From assembly GCF_000165425.1 (NCBI RefSeq), contig NW_001799067.1, positions 440,867-504,866 on the forward strand: a stretch of DNA of 64,000 nucleotides, in the 5' to 3' direction. Origin of the DNA: Paramecium tetraurelia. Lineage: Eukaryota > Ciliophora > Oligohymenophorea > Peniculida > Parameciidae. Of the stretch, positions 1-10,941 are shown in pieces (within the stretch, counting starts at the first letter, position 1; each line of letters starts with the position of its first letter). The notes under the pieces are model-generated. The model searched no databases, was not told where the DNA came from, and was given only the letters and a program-made list of their open reading frames with translations. A program made the position numbers and the translations under genes.

Positions 1-3000
1 TGTTTAGTTCTGAGAGCTGCTGCCTTTCTTGCTTCGTTCATAATGGCAAGATATCTTTGTTTAAGTTCTGATTAATATTGATTAAAAAGCCTTGACCATT
101 CACTCTAAGTTAATCTCAATTTTAATTTTGGTTTTATGTCAGAACACATATTTTCCGCTAATTTTAGTATCAAATTTGGAAATGGTTACTAATCTTATGG
201 TAATTAACGAATTTTATTAAAAATTATTTCTTTAAAGACTACTGAGTTTTATCCATTTCTTCTTCTTGAAAATTCCCTTTTTTGTAAAATGTATTTGATT
301 TCTTAATCATCCTTAGCCTTCAATTATTTAATTTCAGGTCCATCAGCTTTAAATCTAATCATTAATTTCCCTCTATCTGTATTTATCTATTGCTTATGAG
401 TTTCTTTATAATCATTTATTTTTGTATAAAACTTAATTAATAAATAGATAGATTACTTCTCTCATTTATAGGGTATATTCTCTTCTAATTTTTTGGAGAT
501 GTTCTTTTAGAATTTCATATTTGACCACTAATTCTTCCATGAATACTTTTTCATGAACTTACAATTATATCATCATTTGATAATCAAATCTTATCTTAGC
601 TGCTACACTAAGTGCAATGTTATCGATGTATTTAGTATATGGTAGTAGGACTCTTCCTAAAATTTTAGGATCTATATCTTTAATGTCTTCATCTATTTAT
701 ACAAAGGTCTTGACTTTTTTTAATAAATTTGTCCTCAATTCAGTTGCTTTAAATACTGGATTGAGTTTAAACTTTAGATCATTCCAATTTTATGATTTTT
801 AAGGTGCAATCAGTCTTTATAAAATATGATGCTACTTTTCCAGGAGATGTGGTAATTCATGCAATTTTAATTCTTCTCTATCTTTTTCGGTCATTTGACC
901 TTTAAAACTTTGTTTTAAATACTCATCCCATTTATAATTAAGATAACTTAATTGCACTTGGAAGTTATGATTGTACCATTTCCAAAATCGTTAAATTGTT
1001 AATGTTTTGGCTGTGATAGTCTTTAAATTGACTCTAAATTTAACAAATAAGGAGCTTCTCAAATGATATAAGTTGATTTTTCTGATATAAGTATATTTAG
1101 ATTTAATTCTAAAATGAATTTTGAATCTAAATATAAATGATAATAAAATTTTCTTTTATCTTAACCCTAGTTTCGATTTAATTTTTTTGATGATATTCCT
1201 TTTTCTGATTGTATTTTGAATGATTCTAGCTTTCATATGTTCTTTAAACATTAATCGTTTCAATTCTAAACCTCTTTGAGAAGTATCCTACATCATTTGA
1301 AAGATATTTTCCATATTAAAATAAGTCAAAATCATCCTAAAAAATTACATGTTTTGTTGTTATCTAATAATTTCTAGTCTCTTTTTGTATCTAAATTCTG
1401 GGGATTTCTCTTGGATTTATTGTTGGATGTGATGGATCTTCTCTACAAAGTTATCTTACTTTTTTTATTGAACAATTCTTAATTTCATCTCTCTTTCATA
1501 GGCTTAAGTTTAAATGGCTTTAATGATGTCTTCTTTGTTTTGAATGGGAACCTTTTTTAACTGCATTTTATCAGTAATTTCCTTATTGAGTTCTTCTCTT
1601 AATTTTTATTTCTTCAAAAAGATTTCTTTTCTCTTTTATGATAATTGTTTGAGATCTCTTTTGACATTATGAAGGAAATAGGGATCAAACTGATCAAATT
1701 TATCGTGATACTTCTTCTTATCACTTTGATTGAGATCATCGCTTTTATTTTTGGAAGACTTCGAATGAGTTTATAAATTATTCTGGTTTTCAAATGATTG
1801 CTTATTGTTATCGTTTAACAGAGTCTTCATAAATTTAGATTCATCCTAAGACTTAACCATTAGGATGTATTAATACTTCAAAACATCATTTTCATGACTT
1901 AACAGTTAATCTATGTCTTTGTGCTATTCCCAAGTTTGTGATGTTGGAGTTGAAGTATTGCACACAGGTATGTATAGGTAATTTTGATATTCTAATTATT
2001 TTAATTTGGATTACACATCATCATAGTCCTAATTTACTTGAGTATGATAATTAATGATATCAGTGTCCAATCGTAAAGATTTCGTATTCCATTTATTCTT
2101 CGATGCACCCTTGAGAGAATCAACTTGGCTCTTCATCTTCCTTAATAACCCAGCAGTTTACTCATATTACGTGTTTTTCAAGGGGGATTCTACGGTATCA
2201 CAAAATTATTGAATCGAAGTTTGCACTTAAATTTGATCAATCTTATTTTTTTTATCAGCAAAATCCTTCATAAAGGCAGCCTCCTCTTTGACTCTCCTCT
2301 ATTAATGCGAGGTGTACTAATCAACATTCAAACTTGGCAATTTGTACTTCGAATTAGCCGGAACAATAAGAACAGTAAAAGTGCTACCCATAGCAGCGTC
2401 AATTACTTTTACATTCTTCAATTCTATCAATTAAGGATACCTGACTTTATCATCCAAATCCCCTAAACAGTTTTTAATATTTATTCCCCAACCAAACAAT
2501 TAACCTGATAAATCCAATGCTCCAAAATGAGAATCCCCAGCCATTATCTTGATGAACGGTTTCTGTTTTTAGCATAGTTTGGCCGGTATAACAGCTTTGG
2601 ATAAATCCATCTAAAAAGGACCTTTGCCCCACCCATAGATATCTCCCTTCACATCAAGTGCAATGCTATAATTGGTACCACATACACAAGATACTATTTT
2701 GGTTGAGAAATCCTCGATTAATTTTGGAACCAATTGTTCCTTCTAGATAAAATCCATATAACCTAACTTCCCATCTGCAAACTCTCCCCAACTCCACACC
2801 TTACCTTAATCATCCCAAGCCAGTACATGCTTCTAACCACAAGCAATTCCTATAAATTATACTGCAAATTGCTATTGCAAGCCCAAACAAAACAATTTAT
2901 TTGGAGTCAAAAGATATGTGGTTGTGCCTACACATTTCAGTGCTACAACCTCAGCTTGGTGAACTGGCAAATGACTGGATCTTCTCTCCAATTCATTGTA

Positions 3001-3495
3001 TCTATTGATCGAAAAATTATAAGTAATATCAAGACTGCTTATCTAATAAAAGGTGTCAATTTATTCGGTGAAGCCTTGTTTCTCTGAAAGTTTCAAGACT
3101 TCTCCGTAATTCAATTGATGCCAATTGCCCCAGACGTAGATCTTTTTGTTTGTCGAGTAGGCAACCACAAAGCCAGTTCCAGCATTTACTAATTTATAAG
3201 AATTTTGGGTTATTTGTGATATGTTGACAGGCATGCTAACAGAGGGCTGTTATAAACCTAATTAAGCGAATTGAGAATTTCCGAACCCCCAGAGATCGTA
3301 TTAAGCTATTTTATATCATAAACGTACTATCTATCAGGAATGTATTTTATTCACAACATATGGCACTGATAAAACACAACTCCTGCTCTCCCTTTTTGGA
3401 TGTTTTAGCAGGATCTCGAGAATATTTGTTCTGTGGGAACACAATCCTTTGCAATCTGAATAACCAATAAAAAATTACTTCTAATTGTCATTCAT
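1..3495 (-). CDS. RCC1-repeat protein with long C-terminal coiled coil (3' end off the window)
   Basis: Reads from an ATG at 3493-3495 toward the left edge, where the frame is still open, so the gene is partial. After removing two introns (3456..3478, 23 nt; 3306..3327, 22 nt) the N-terminal third shows RCC1-type repeats: blocks such as LWGFGNSQFAQLG, VWGNW, IYGWGKG and LFGWG spaced about 50 residues apart, as expected for blades of a seven-bladed propeller. From about position 2200 down to 1 the protein becomes a charged, Q-rich helical region with many Glu, Lys and Leu, probably coiled coil. The family is known for guanine-exchange or scaffold roles; ciliates have many RCC1 proteins with long tails. 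The propeller is clear; cellular role is not. TAA/TAG occur throughout as Gln. Confidence 0.85.
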
Positions 3496-3828
3496 AATGG
3501 TCTACATCTATAAGGCAAAATCACCTACTCCAAAGTAAAGCACTAAATTACTCAATCAAAATACCATGAGTCATTATTTAACAAAAACTGAATTATAATT
3601 GCAATTTTATTTATAAATTTTGTCTTAATCAAGAAAGAATAGTCTTAAGAAATGTAATATTATACCAATTAACCCTAATTTCAACAACAATGTAGATTTG
3701 TCTAATCCTAACCTTGCTGATTGATAGGATCAATTGGTAGTAATTAAATTCATAAATCATCGTTACTTAATTAATGAAAAATAGTATCATATAAATTTAA
3801 AGAATGTATAAAATGATATATATGTCTT
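3496..3828. other. Intergenic, AT-rich, no gene seen
   Basis: About 330 bp between the start of the RCC1 gene and the stop of its upstream minus-strand neighbour. I see no open frame with protein-like character, no tRNA-like fold and no repeat. It must contain the RCC1 gene promoter, but no motif can be named. Confidence 0.5.
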
Positions 3829-5229
3829 TCAAGCTATGATTATTATCAATGTTAGGAACAGAGTAAACGTGATTCCTATTCCAACATAAATATATGTTTG
3901 GGCATCTTAGAGCATTGGCTTAAATTTTGCTAGTTCTTCTAGTTCTTTTTTTGCATTGATTTCAAGTGTGTCATACAAGTTCTTACCGCTCTCTTGTATT
4001 TCTGGTGGATTGTAGCTATCACTTTCCTTAATTGCACTCGGAGGGTTCAATTTAGTTGTTTATGTGATTTGATTGGATGTTATGAAGTCCCTTCTGATTT
4101 CAGATTACTCATTGTCACTAGCCACTCCTTCATTACCATTTAAGTTGAAGTATTTTATCTCGAGGTTATCAATTTGCTTTTAGACATCTTATTTAACTCT
4201 TCTCTCCAAGTCATTTGGTTGAATGGCGTCATAATTTGGAATTTAAATAAAGGTCTTTTTCAAATCTTCCAAAGCCTCTATAACATTCTTCTTTGTTGTT
4301 GATGGAAAAGTCATCATCAGAAAGTAGCATGCTTTGAATATTAATTACATTTTACATTTTTTTTCATCTAATATTCCATGCCATTCGCATCTTTAATTTC
4401 CTTAAGCAAATACTTCAAATTTGGTAGTTTCTTACAATTGTTTCTTTAATTAATTTATAATAGATCCTTTGGTATCATCAAAGGATTTTGAGGTTCCTCT
4501 TTTTAAACAGAAAAGTGTCTTGTTGCCAACTACATTGTATATCATAAAGCATCTGTAGACTGATTGTTTTCTATACTACTCCTAAATCTTGGATTATTAT
4601 GCAGGTTGTCTAATTGAATTAATTCTAAAGATTTTAATAATAGTAAATACTAAGGAGTGCTTACGAGGAACTAATTGCTAGTTGACCTCTATTATTCTTA
4701 TTGGATTCCCTTTTCAGTTTCATCTGGTTGTCCTTCTGGTCCGATGTCTTTCACATATTGTTGTTCCAGTTCATCTAACTTGGCCAGGAGATCATTTTTT
4801 TTTGTAGGTGGAAAATTGGATTCATTCAACTAGGATTTGTAAAATACATTTGTACATTCTAGTAGTTGGGCACATAGAGGACGATTTGTTATAATTCGAG
4901 TAAGGATTGCAGAATGGCACTTTGATGTGATCCAGGGAAAGTCATCATTAAAAAATAACAGTCTTAACTTATATGATAAATTGTAAACTTGTCTTTTCGT
5001 CTAATATTCCATGCCATTCACATCTCGATCCACCAGGAATGTTTACTTAATTGCGTTGGGAATCGTAGAGATTTTATTTAACATATTCTTTAACTTTCAA
5101 TATGGTTTCTGTAAATAGGTTGCCACAGTGACGTTTAATAGAAATTAACACTTATTGCTTATTGCAATCATAAACGACAAAGCATCTAAACACCCTCCCT
5201 TCATAATCTAAGGCTGATTTGGATTGCAT
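3829..5229 (-). CDS. Tail-anchored protein with two tandem longin-like domains; frame interrupted once
   Basis: The protein holds two homologous segments. Copy A (start ATG 5227-5229) begins MQSKSALDYEGRVFRCF and copy B, after a 26-nt intron (4625..4650), contains KQSVYRCFMIYN. Both share RCEWHGILDEK and end with YFLMMTFP followed by a helix. The C-terminus is a single hydrophobic segment ending TLIIIIA and TGA, as in tail-anchored vesicle proteins. The layout resembles longin-type SNARE N-domains, but I infer this from pattern only and see no typical SNARE heptad with a central Arg. In copy A the frame is lost between about 4950 and 5000: the LDEK side and the YFLMM side are in different frames with no plausible intron between. 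The spliced length is correspondingly not a multiple of three. Confidence 0.6.
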
Positions 5230-5458
5230 ACGTAGATCTAAATTATTTTTATTATTAATTTATATTTGTTATATTGTTTCATATCTTTTAATTCTATTTT
5301 GATAAAATCAAGCCTCTTCGAACTTTCCTTCGTGAGTGCAGTAATTTAATGTTATTATCAAAATACTCATTTGTTTATTAAACTAAAAAAGTTCTGAAAA
5401 AATGGAAAGCTATAATCATATTAAAATTGAAATGCTTGATTTTTATACAAAAAATATG

Positions 5459-7160
5459 TCAACTAATATATAAATCATGCTACCAAGTGCCTGCATAGCA
5501 TTCTTTATTTTGATATTCAAATTGACCCTTCCCATGAGCTTAATCACATGAAAAAACTCCCATAAACTTAGAACCATCGGCAAAATAGAGAACTCCGATG
5601 CCATGCTTTTATCCATGTTTGACCTGTCCTTTGTATTGAATCCAATCCTTCCTTGCTAAATTCTTATATGATTTCTCCGACTCCTACTTTGGTTTATTAA
5701 AAAAGGTAACTTCACCGTCAGGGATATCAAAGACCCACATCCCCTCTGTTACCTTTTCGTTTTCAGAATCATAATAAGTGCCTTATCCATGTCTTCTTTT
5801 ATTGCAAATTTATCCAATGTAATAGAAACCGCCTGAATATTGCAATTTCCCCTATGTGATAGCATTTTCAAAAGTGTTTCTTGTCTCCTAGGTTCTGCCA
5901 TAGTCTTTGATCGAGGCCTGACTCATGTCTTGTTGCTTGTTTCTTTGTTACTCTGCCTATTAGTTTTTAGACAAATGTTAACTAGATCTAATCATAATTG
6001 GAGATGTAGCTTAGCCAGAAGGATGCTTTGATTAAAAGATATTCTAATGCAATAGATTGTCAAATGAGGAAGGCTTGTTATAACCATTAACAAAGAATTC
6101 TTAAGGTTGATGCTATTCTAATAGGCGATGCTTCTTTAGGTCCAGGAACAATTTATTGACCATTTCATCCAACTGTATGAAATCAGGTCTCTCACTTTCA
6201 TCCAATTTTAGCATCAATTCAATCAAGTGTAATATTTATTCATTAAAATTGGTGGTTATGAGATCATCTTAAACCTTCCTCAATTGGAATTCATCTATTG
6301 TCCATCTCTTCCAATCATACACTTCTGGCTTCTTGGCTTGAATCAAATAGATGATCATCAATCCAAAATTGAAAACATCTGATTTATATCGATTGTGTTT
6401 CAGATACTAGAGTATTAATATAATATAGGCATTACTTTGTCTTTCTTAGGGATAGCCTCAATTTGTGCTGGAGAAAGAAAGGCTGTCTTTTTCATTTCAC
6501 TCAAAGCTTGAAATATCTTAATATATACTTTGTTTATCATCATAAAATGAGATGAACTCTTGAAATAGATTTTATCGAATTGGTTTTTAATACCTATCCA
6601 CTAATTTGAAGACGTCAACGTTGAAAGGAGTTTTAACCATTACGATATCATCGATATCAAAGCCTGATGGGTAAATTTTGTTTGCTTGTTGAAATGAAAA
6701 TGCTGAAACTACGCAATCCAAAAGAAATAAGATTTCGTTTTGAGTAAATTGCTATTTCATTATGACCTTCTTGTGTCGAGATAAAGGTTCTATTGGTTAA
6801 TCAATGAGAAGTGTTATTTCAGTATATGGGATGAAAAGTTTCATTGATTCTATTATGGAAATATTGTGAATTGATAATAAATTAGGGTGATTGTGCTATT
6901 CACTCTTTGTTCTCCACTTCCTCACAAACTCTCTTAGTTTATTCTGGGAATCTGTTGCTTTTGAATAGATCAATCCAAAATTTGGTAAACTATTATGTTG
7001 AATTCTATGATTTAATGTTTGATTACATTTCCACCCAATCCAAGGTTTAAAATATTTTATACTCATCCGTATAAGGCATTGGAACCTAAAATTATGACAT
7101 TATTTCCCTCATTCGTAAATCTTGCTCGATATCTTAAGTTGTCCCTTAACAAGAACCCAT
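5459..7160 (-). CDS. Kinase-like (probably inactive) domain fused to MORN repeats
   Basis: Starts MGSCQ at 7158-7160, a context suited to N-myristoylation plus Cys palmitoylation. A 22-nt intron near 6990-7020 restores the frame. The first two thirds align with a protein-kinase fold: HNHPNLLSI in the N-lobe, KSDVFNFGLMIIYLI for subdomain IX, and LKLDESERPDF for the C-lobe end. Where HRDxKxxN should be there is YPSGFDIDDIVM, and no DFG is evident, so catalysis is doubtful. After a Q-rich linker, MORN repeats follow (GGFYYIGQICNKRRHGQGTY, IQYKGQVKHG, and a last HGKGQFEY before the TGA at 5459). MORN repeats bind membranes or scaffold structures. A membrane-tethered scaffold is the simplest reading; the target is unknown. 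Confidence 0.78.
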
Positions 7161-7415
7161 TATTCCAAAATTTTATATATTATTATTTTATAAACTATCT
7201 GTTTTTTTAAACTATCAAGAAACCAAAAAAGATCTGTTAGCAAATAGAACTTTATTTTTTAATAAAAGCATTTCCATTGTACATTAGATACTTAATAAAA
7301 TATAAAAAATATGTTGATATTCAAATCTCCTTAGATGACGTAATTTTCTCAAGAATTCAATTTTATAAATACGATAATGTTATCTTCAATTTTAAATTAG
7401 ATATCTCTCAATAGT

Positions 7416-7979
7416 TCATTCTTTTTTTAATAGGAATTTTAATGCTAACTCTGTACTAACTCCTTTATCAAAGACCTTTCTACCTTTAAATTCATTTAAA
7501 GAGTATGAAATATGAATTCTCATACTCTATGATTGACATAGAATTAAGTTGGGGTTCATCTCAATATATAAATCTCCTAATCTACTAATCTTTCGTTAGT
7601 TCTTCAGTTGCGTAATATGGAATTTTTTGATTTTTATGAAATTATATTTTAGAATCTAAACCTTAAAATTTGTTGCATTTTCAGTAATGAAATTTCTACT
7701 TTGAATTTAAATGGATTTATACAAATGCTTAGAGTTTACTTACCTTATTGTTTAATTTGAGAGGTTAAAATAAAAATCTGAAAACTAAAAAACAGGTGAT
7801 GCAGATAGTGTTAATTATTAAATAATGCTGAGCTATTTTATTATACGTATTCTGCCTTCTATCATTTTTAAAATGATTTCTTATGAATATGTAACTTAAC
7901 AAGGGTTCTGTATTTAATAGATCTACTCATCATTTTTATATTTCAGTCTATTTTGTATTTTATGTAAGGCTTTAAACAT
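7416..7979 (-). CDS. Uncharacterised open frame, possibly the 3' part of the DHHC gene
   Basis: An ATG at 7977-7979 opens 187 codons without TGA. The product has no membrane segment and no motif I recognise; it is rich in Lys, Gln, Ile and Asn and contains a stretch KKFHITQLKNQRKISRLGD. Composition looks more like protein than the flanking intergenic DNA, but a chance open frame in AT-rich sequence cannot be excluded. It begins only 10 bp after the TGA of the palmitoyltransferase on the same strand, and that enzyme looks C-terminally short, so an unrecognised intron or a frameshift could join the two. Confidence 0.35.
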
Positions 7980-7989
7980 AAATAATATT

Positions 7990-8494
7990 TCATAAAATTT
8001 TGGTAAACATCAATATACTTGAAATTTGGAATACAAACATACTGAATATAAAGACATAAAAGTATCGCTTATTGTGTCTGCCAACACATTTGCCAATCCA
8101 GGGACAGTGATGATCATGACCTTCAATACAGACTCCGCATGCATCGCAGTGTTCTGTTTATTTTTGTTATCTTTGCTTGCAAATTTCACAGTATTTAGTT
8201 GGTTATATAAAATACTTATAACTATAATTGCTAACTCCTTGATTCATGAAGGCTGCCAGGAAGTAGTTTGTTAAGGTTGAAGTATAGGACACTACGCTTA
8301 AGGATAATCTAATGAATCCGAGATGCCTTGAGTATAACAAAATCAATATGATGAAGCCATAAATTGCATATGCGATGTAGGCCCACAAAAATAGTTGAAC
8401 TAATGGTTAAGCCTCTTTTACAATTAGGTCCGAGGACGATTACTGGAATGCATTCGTCCATGTACAAATAAGGTTTGCATTTCCCCCAATTCAT
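7990..8494 (-). CDS. DHHC palmitoyltransferase, short form
   Basis: Protein S-acyltransferase that moves palmitate to Cys of membrane-associated proteins. Spliced across a 22-nt intron (8400..8421) it gives 160 residues. The N-part has a hydrophobic span, AYIAYAIYGFIILILLY, and a second weaker one. Then comes the cysteine-rich domain: CEIC, nine residues, HCDACGVC, and the catalytic GHDHHCPWIGKC followed by GRHNKRYF, all in canonical spacing. One more span follows and the frame ends at TGA 7990-7992. Family members normally have four membrane spans and a TTxE-type motif after the catalytic domain; here the fourth span and that motif are missing, so the gene may be truncated or continue in the next open frame. 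Its start lies 22 bp from the divergent Rab gene. Confidence 0.82.
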
Positions 8495-8516
8495 TTATTA
8501 TTACATCATATTAATA

Positions 8517-9304
8517 ATGAAAAATTATAATTATCTCTTTAAGTATATTATTGTGGGAAGCACTAGTGAGTAATTTTATTATTGATGAAGGTGTAGGAAA
8601 AAGTTGTTTGCTTCTACAATATGTGGAACAAAAATTTAGAAATGCTTACCAAGTCACCATGGGAGTAGAGTTCGGAACCAATCTTATCAAATCTAATGGG
8701 CATGTTATTAAGTTATATATATGGGACACTGTAAGTTAGTGATCGCTTATGATAGGCTGGATAAGAGTCCTTTTCATCCATGATTCGATCGTATTATAGA
8801 AAGTATATTTGGATTAAATTAAGTGCTATTGGATGTATATTGGTCTTTGATTTGACAGACAGAAAATCGTTTGAGTCCCTGGTCAAATGGTACAATGAAG
8901 TGTTGAGTTGCACTGGCAACGACATTCAAATAATTATTGTCGGAAATAAAAGTGATTTACAGAATAAGTATGTTCTTTCCATATTAAAGGCAGTCGGGAA
9001 GTTCAAGAAAGAGAGGCTTTGGATCTTGCCAAAAGGTTCAATGGAAAATATGTAGAGGCATCTGCTTTAACAGGATCTAATGTCACCCAGATATTTGAAA
9101 CTCTAACTGAATAGATACTTTAGGAAATCTAAAGTGGTAAAATTGATCCACAAAATGAAGTATAACAAATCTCTATCAAAGATTTATGGGATAAAAATAG
9201 GTGATTTTGAAAAGAGAAGAAATTCAGAGTTTGTTCCTAAAACTTAAAGGTAGTCCGTTTAGGTGAGTTATCCAATTCAATCACAAAAGTGGGAGTGTTG
9301 TTGA
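8517..9304 (+). CDS. Rab-family small GTPase, dual-Cys C-terminus
   Basis: Five introns (25, 25, 21, 26 and 22 nt) are removed to give 222 residues. G1 is VGSTSVGKSC, the effector region contains TMGVEF, G3 is WDTAGQE, G4 is GNKSD and G5 is EASALTG. It ends KWECC before TGA, the double-Cys signal for geranylgeranylation. The overall pattern is closest to Rab2/Rab4-type sequences (SCLLLQY, GVEFG), so ER-Golgi or endosomal traffic is likely, though the subfamily is inferred. Head-to-head with the palmitoyltransferase gene. All catalytic motifs are intact. Confidence 0.93.
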
Positions 9305-9455
9305 ATAGTTGATATCATAAATTTAATTTAAATGCTTTCAAATTTAATTTATAAAATTTATCCCAAATCAAAGTTAGGAATTCCATAACAATCTTATTTA
9401 TAATACATTCAGAAAACCTATATGACTACACATAAGCCAATTTATTTAATATTTT

Positions 9456-10237
9456 TCATTATAAATGTTTGATCACAAACTCTTTCATTAATTTAAAATT
9501 CTCCATCATCATAGCATGTTCGATCCCCTTAAGTTTGATTAAATGGAATTCATTTTCTATTTTTACTAAAGGTTCTAAGGACTTCTCAGCAAATTAATAT
9601 GGAATAACCTCATCCTCCTCACCATGCAATATTTATATAGGAGTCTTGTTATTGATTTCTGTGAATGGGAACAAAAAGCCCGAGTTCCCAAGTATGCCAC
9701 CTAAGGATTCTCTAAGTTAATTTAAAATCATAAATAAACTTGTATCCTAATCCTGCCAATAATGACATACAACATCCTTAAGAAAATCCTCCAATGAAGA
9801 TATTCCTCTTTGGGACTGGTTCCTAATCAATCAGACTCCAAATGAAATTTCTTGACTCTATAGCCTAATCTACACCCCACAATTCCTTGTCAGATTTGAT
9901 CCCCCAATACTATTTCCAACTTGGGATCATTATATCATACCATGATGTCATCATTTCCCCTTAATTTTTGGTTAATGGTCTGACAGGAGCACATAGTAAA
10001 ATGACCTTGGTTGTTTAATTATCAAAAGGGTTCAATTCTGGATTGTTGAAACCTGCCAGAAAACTTTCAGGGACATCTTCTAATCCATGCATCTAATTTT
10101 AAAGTGGGAGGTATTACCCAAATGAAAGTGTATTTATGTTCTTTCTTAGGATGTATATAGATGTGCTAATCTACTCGGGTGATTCCTTAGGTGAAATCTT
10201 TAGTAAGGGCTGGAATCAGTTCTTTGAGGGATAACAT
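9456..10237 (-). CDS. Acyl-protein thioesterase / lysophospholipase-like (LYPLA family)
   Basis: Alpha/beta hydrolase that removes palmitate from protein Cys or fatty acid from lysophospholipid. Introns of 25 and 28 nt give 242 residues. Seen in order: WMHGLEDVPESF (oxyanion region), CAPVRPLTKNQGEMMTSWYD (family signature), the nucleophile elbow GFSQGC with Ser, HGEEDEVIPY with the acid residue, and GIEHAM near the C-terminus with the catalytic His. The triad is complete. The start ATG at 10235-10237 begins MLSLKELIPAL. It is divergent from the EF-hand gene with only 23 bp between start codons. Confidence 0.9.
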
Positions 10238-10260
10238 TATAAGATTATTAATTAAGTTAA

Positions 10261-10729
10261 ATGGGAACTTGCTCGAATAGACCTGAGCAAAAATAGATTT
10301 CAGAAAATCTAAGACTAAGAGCAATAATGATATTTCAAAAAATTGATGTTCAAAATAAGGGTTATATTGATAAAGAAAGGACATTATAATTTTGGAAATC
10401 GAATTTTGCAAAAATAAACACAGATGCCTTGTTTTCATAGGTTGATTATCATAAAAGTGGGAACATAACAGTTTAGGAATGGTTGGCCTTCTGGGATATA
10501 GTAAAATAGTAGGGTTACACCGAATAAGAGATATCAGATGAAGTAAATATGAAAACAATTTATAACTGTTTAGCTTGATGAATTGCAATAAGGGAAGGCT
10601 TGGGTGTAATTCTAAAAGGTTGAGGCTTTTATCAGGGCAGATACTCAGAGACACAAAACATAAATTGATCAGATAGTGCAGATGGAGAAAAAAACATTAC
10701 TTAAGTCAAAGTCTTTTAATTAGAATTGA
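10261..10729 (+). CDS. EF-hand protein with MGTCS N-terminus
   Basis: A 31-nt intron near 10536-10566 is removed to give 145 residues. The start MGTCS is a good N-myristoylation context with an adjacent Cys that could be palmitoylated. One EF-hand loop, DVQNKGYIDKER, keeps D1, G6 and I8 but lacks the final acid; a second, DYHKSGNITVQE, keeps D1, S5, G6, I8 and E12. This suggests one competent and one weak calcium site. The C-terminal half is helical and basic-acidic mixed, ending KSKSFNQN before TGA. The opposite strand of this region also reads open for a long way, but that frame has no family features. Role in membrane calcium sensing is inferred. Confidence 0.82.
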
Positions 10730-10941
10730 TATTATATAAAGATGGTTTAAAATCTTTATTATAAAATTTATAATTCCAGATTGAATAAGATTTTAAGTTA
10801 TAATAAAATCTAACTTGAGATCTCAATTAGAGCAATTAGAGCAATTTTCATAGAAAAGAGTAGATAAATCAAGAGTTAAACTGTTAATAATATATTCAAC
10901 TCAATTGAAATTTTTATGATACACATTCAATAAAAATTCAA

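Noticed and set aside
2209-3087. Two plus-strand frames across the RCC1 repeats
   Set aside because: They are the reverse of Gly/Trp-rich RCC1 blades on the minus strand.
7019-7210. Plus-strand frame over the start of the kinase/MORN gene
   Set aside because: Antisense of the N-terminal exon and upstream AT-rich DNA; no protein-like features.
10187-10654. Long minus-strand open frame rich in Leu and Ser
   Set aside because: It is the antisense of the EF-hand gene. Its product has no family features, whereas the plus strand gives EF-hand loops and an exact spliced frame. Only the last part (from 10237 leftward) is the true N-terminus of the thioesterase.
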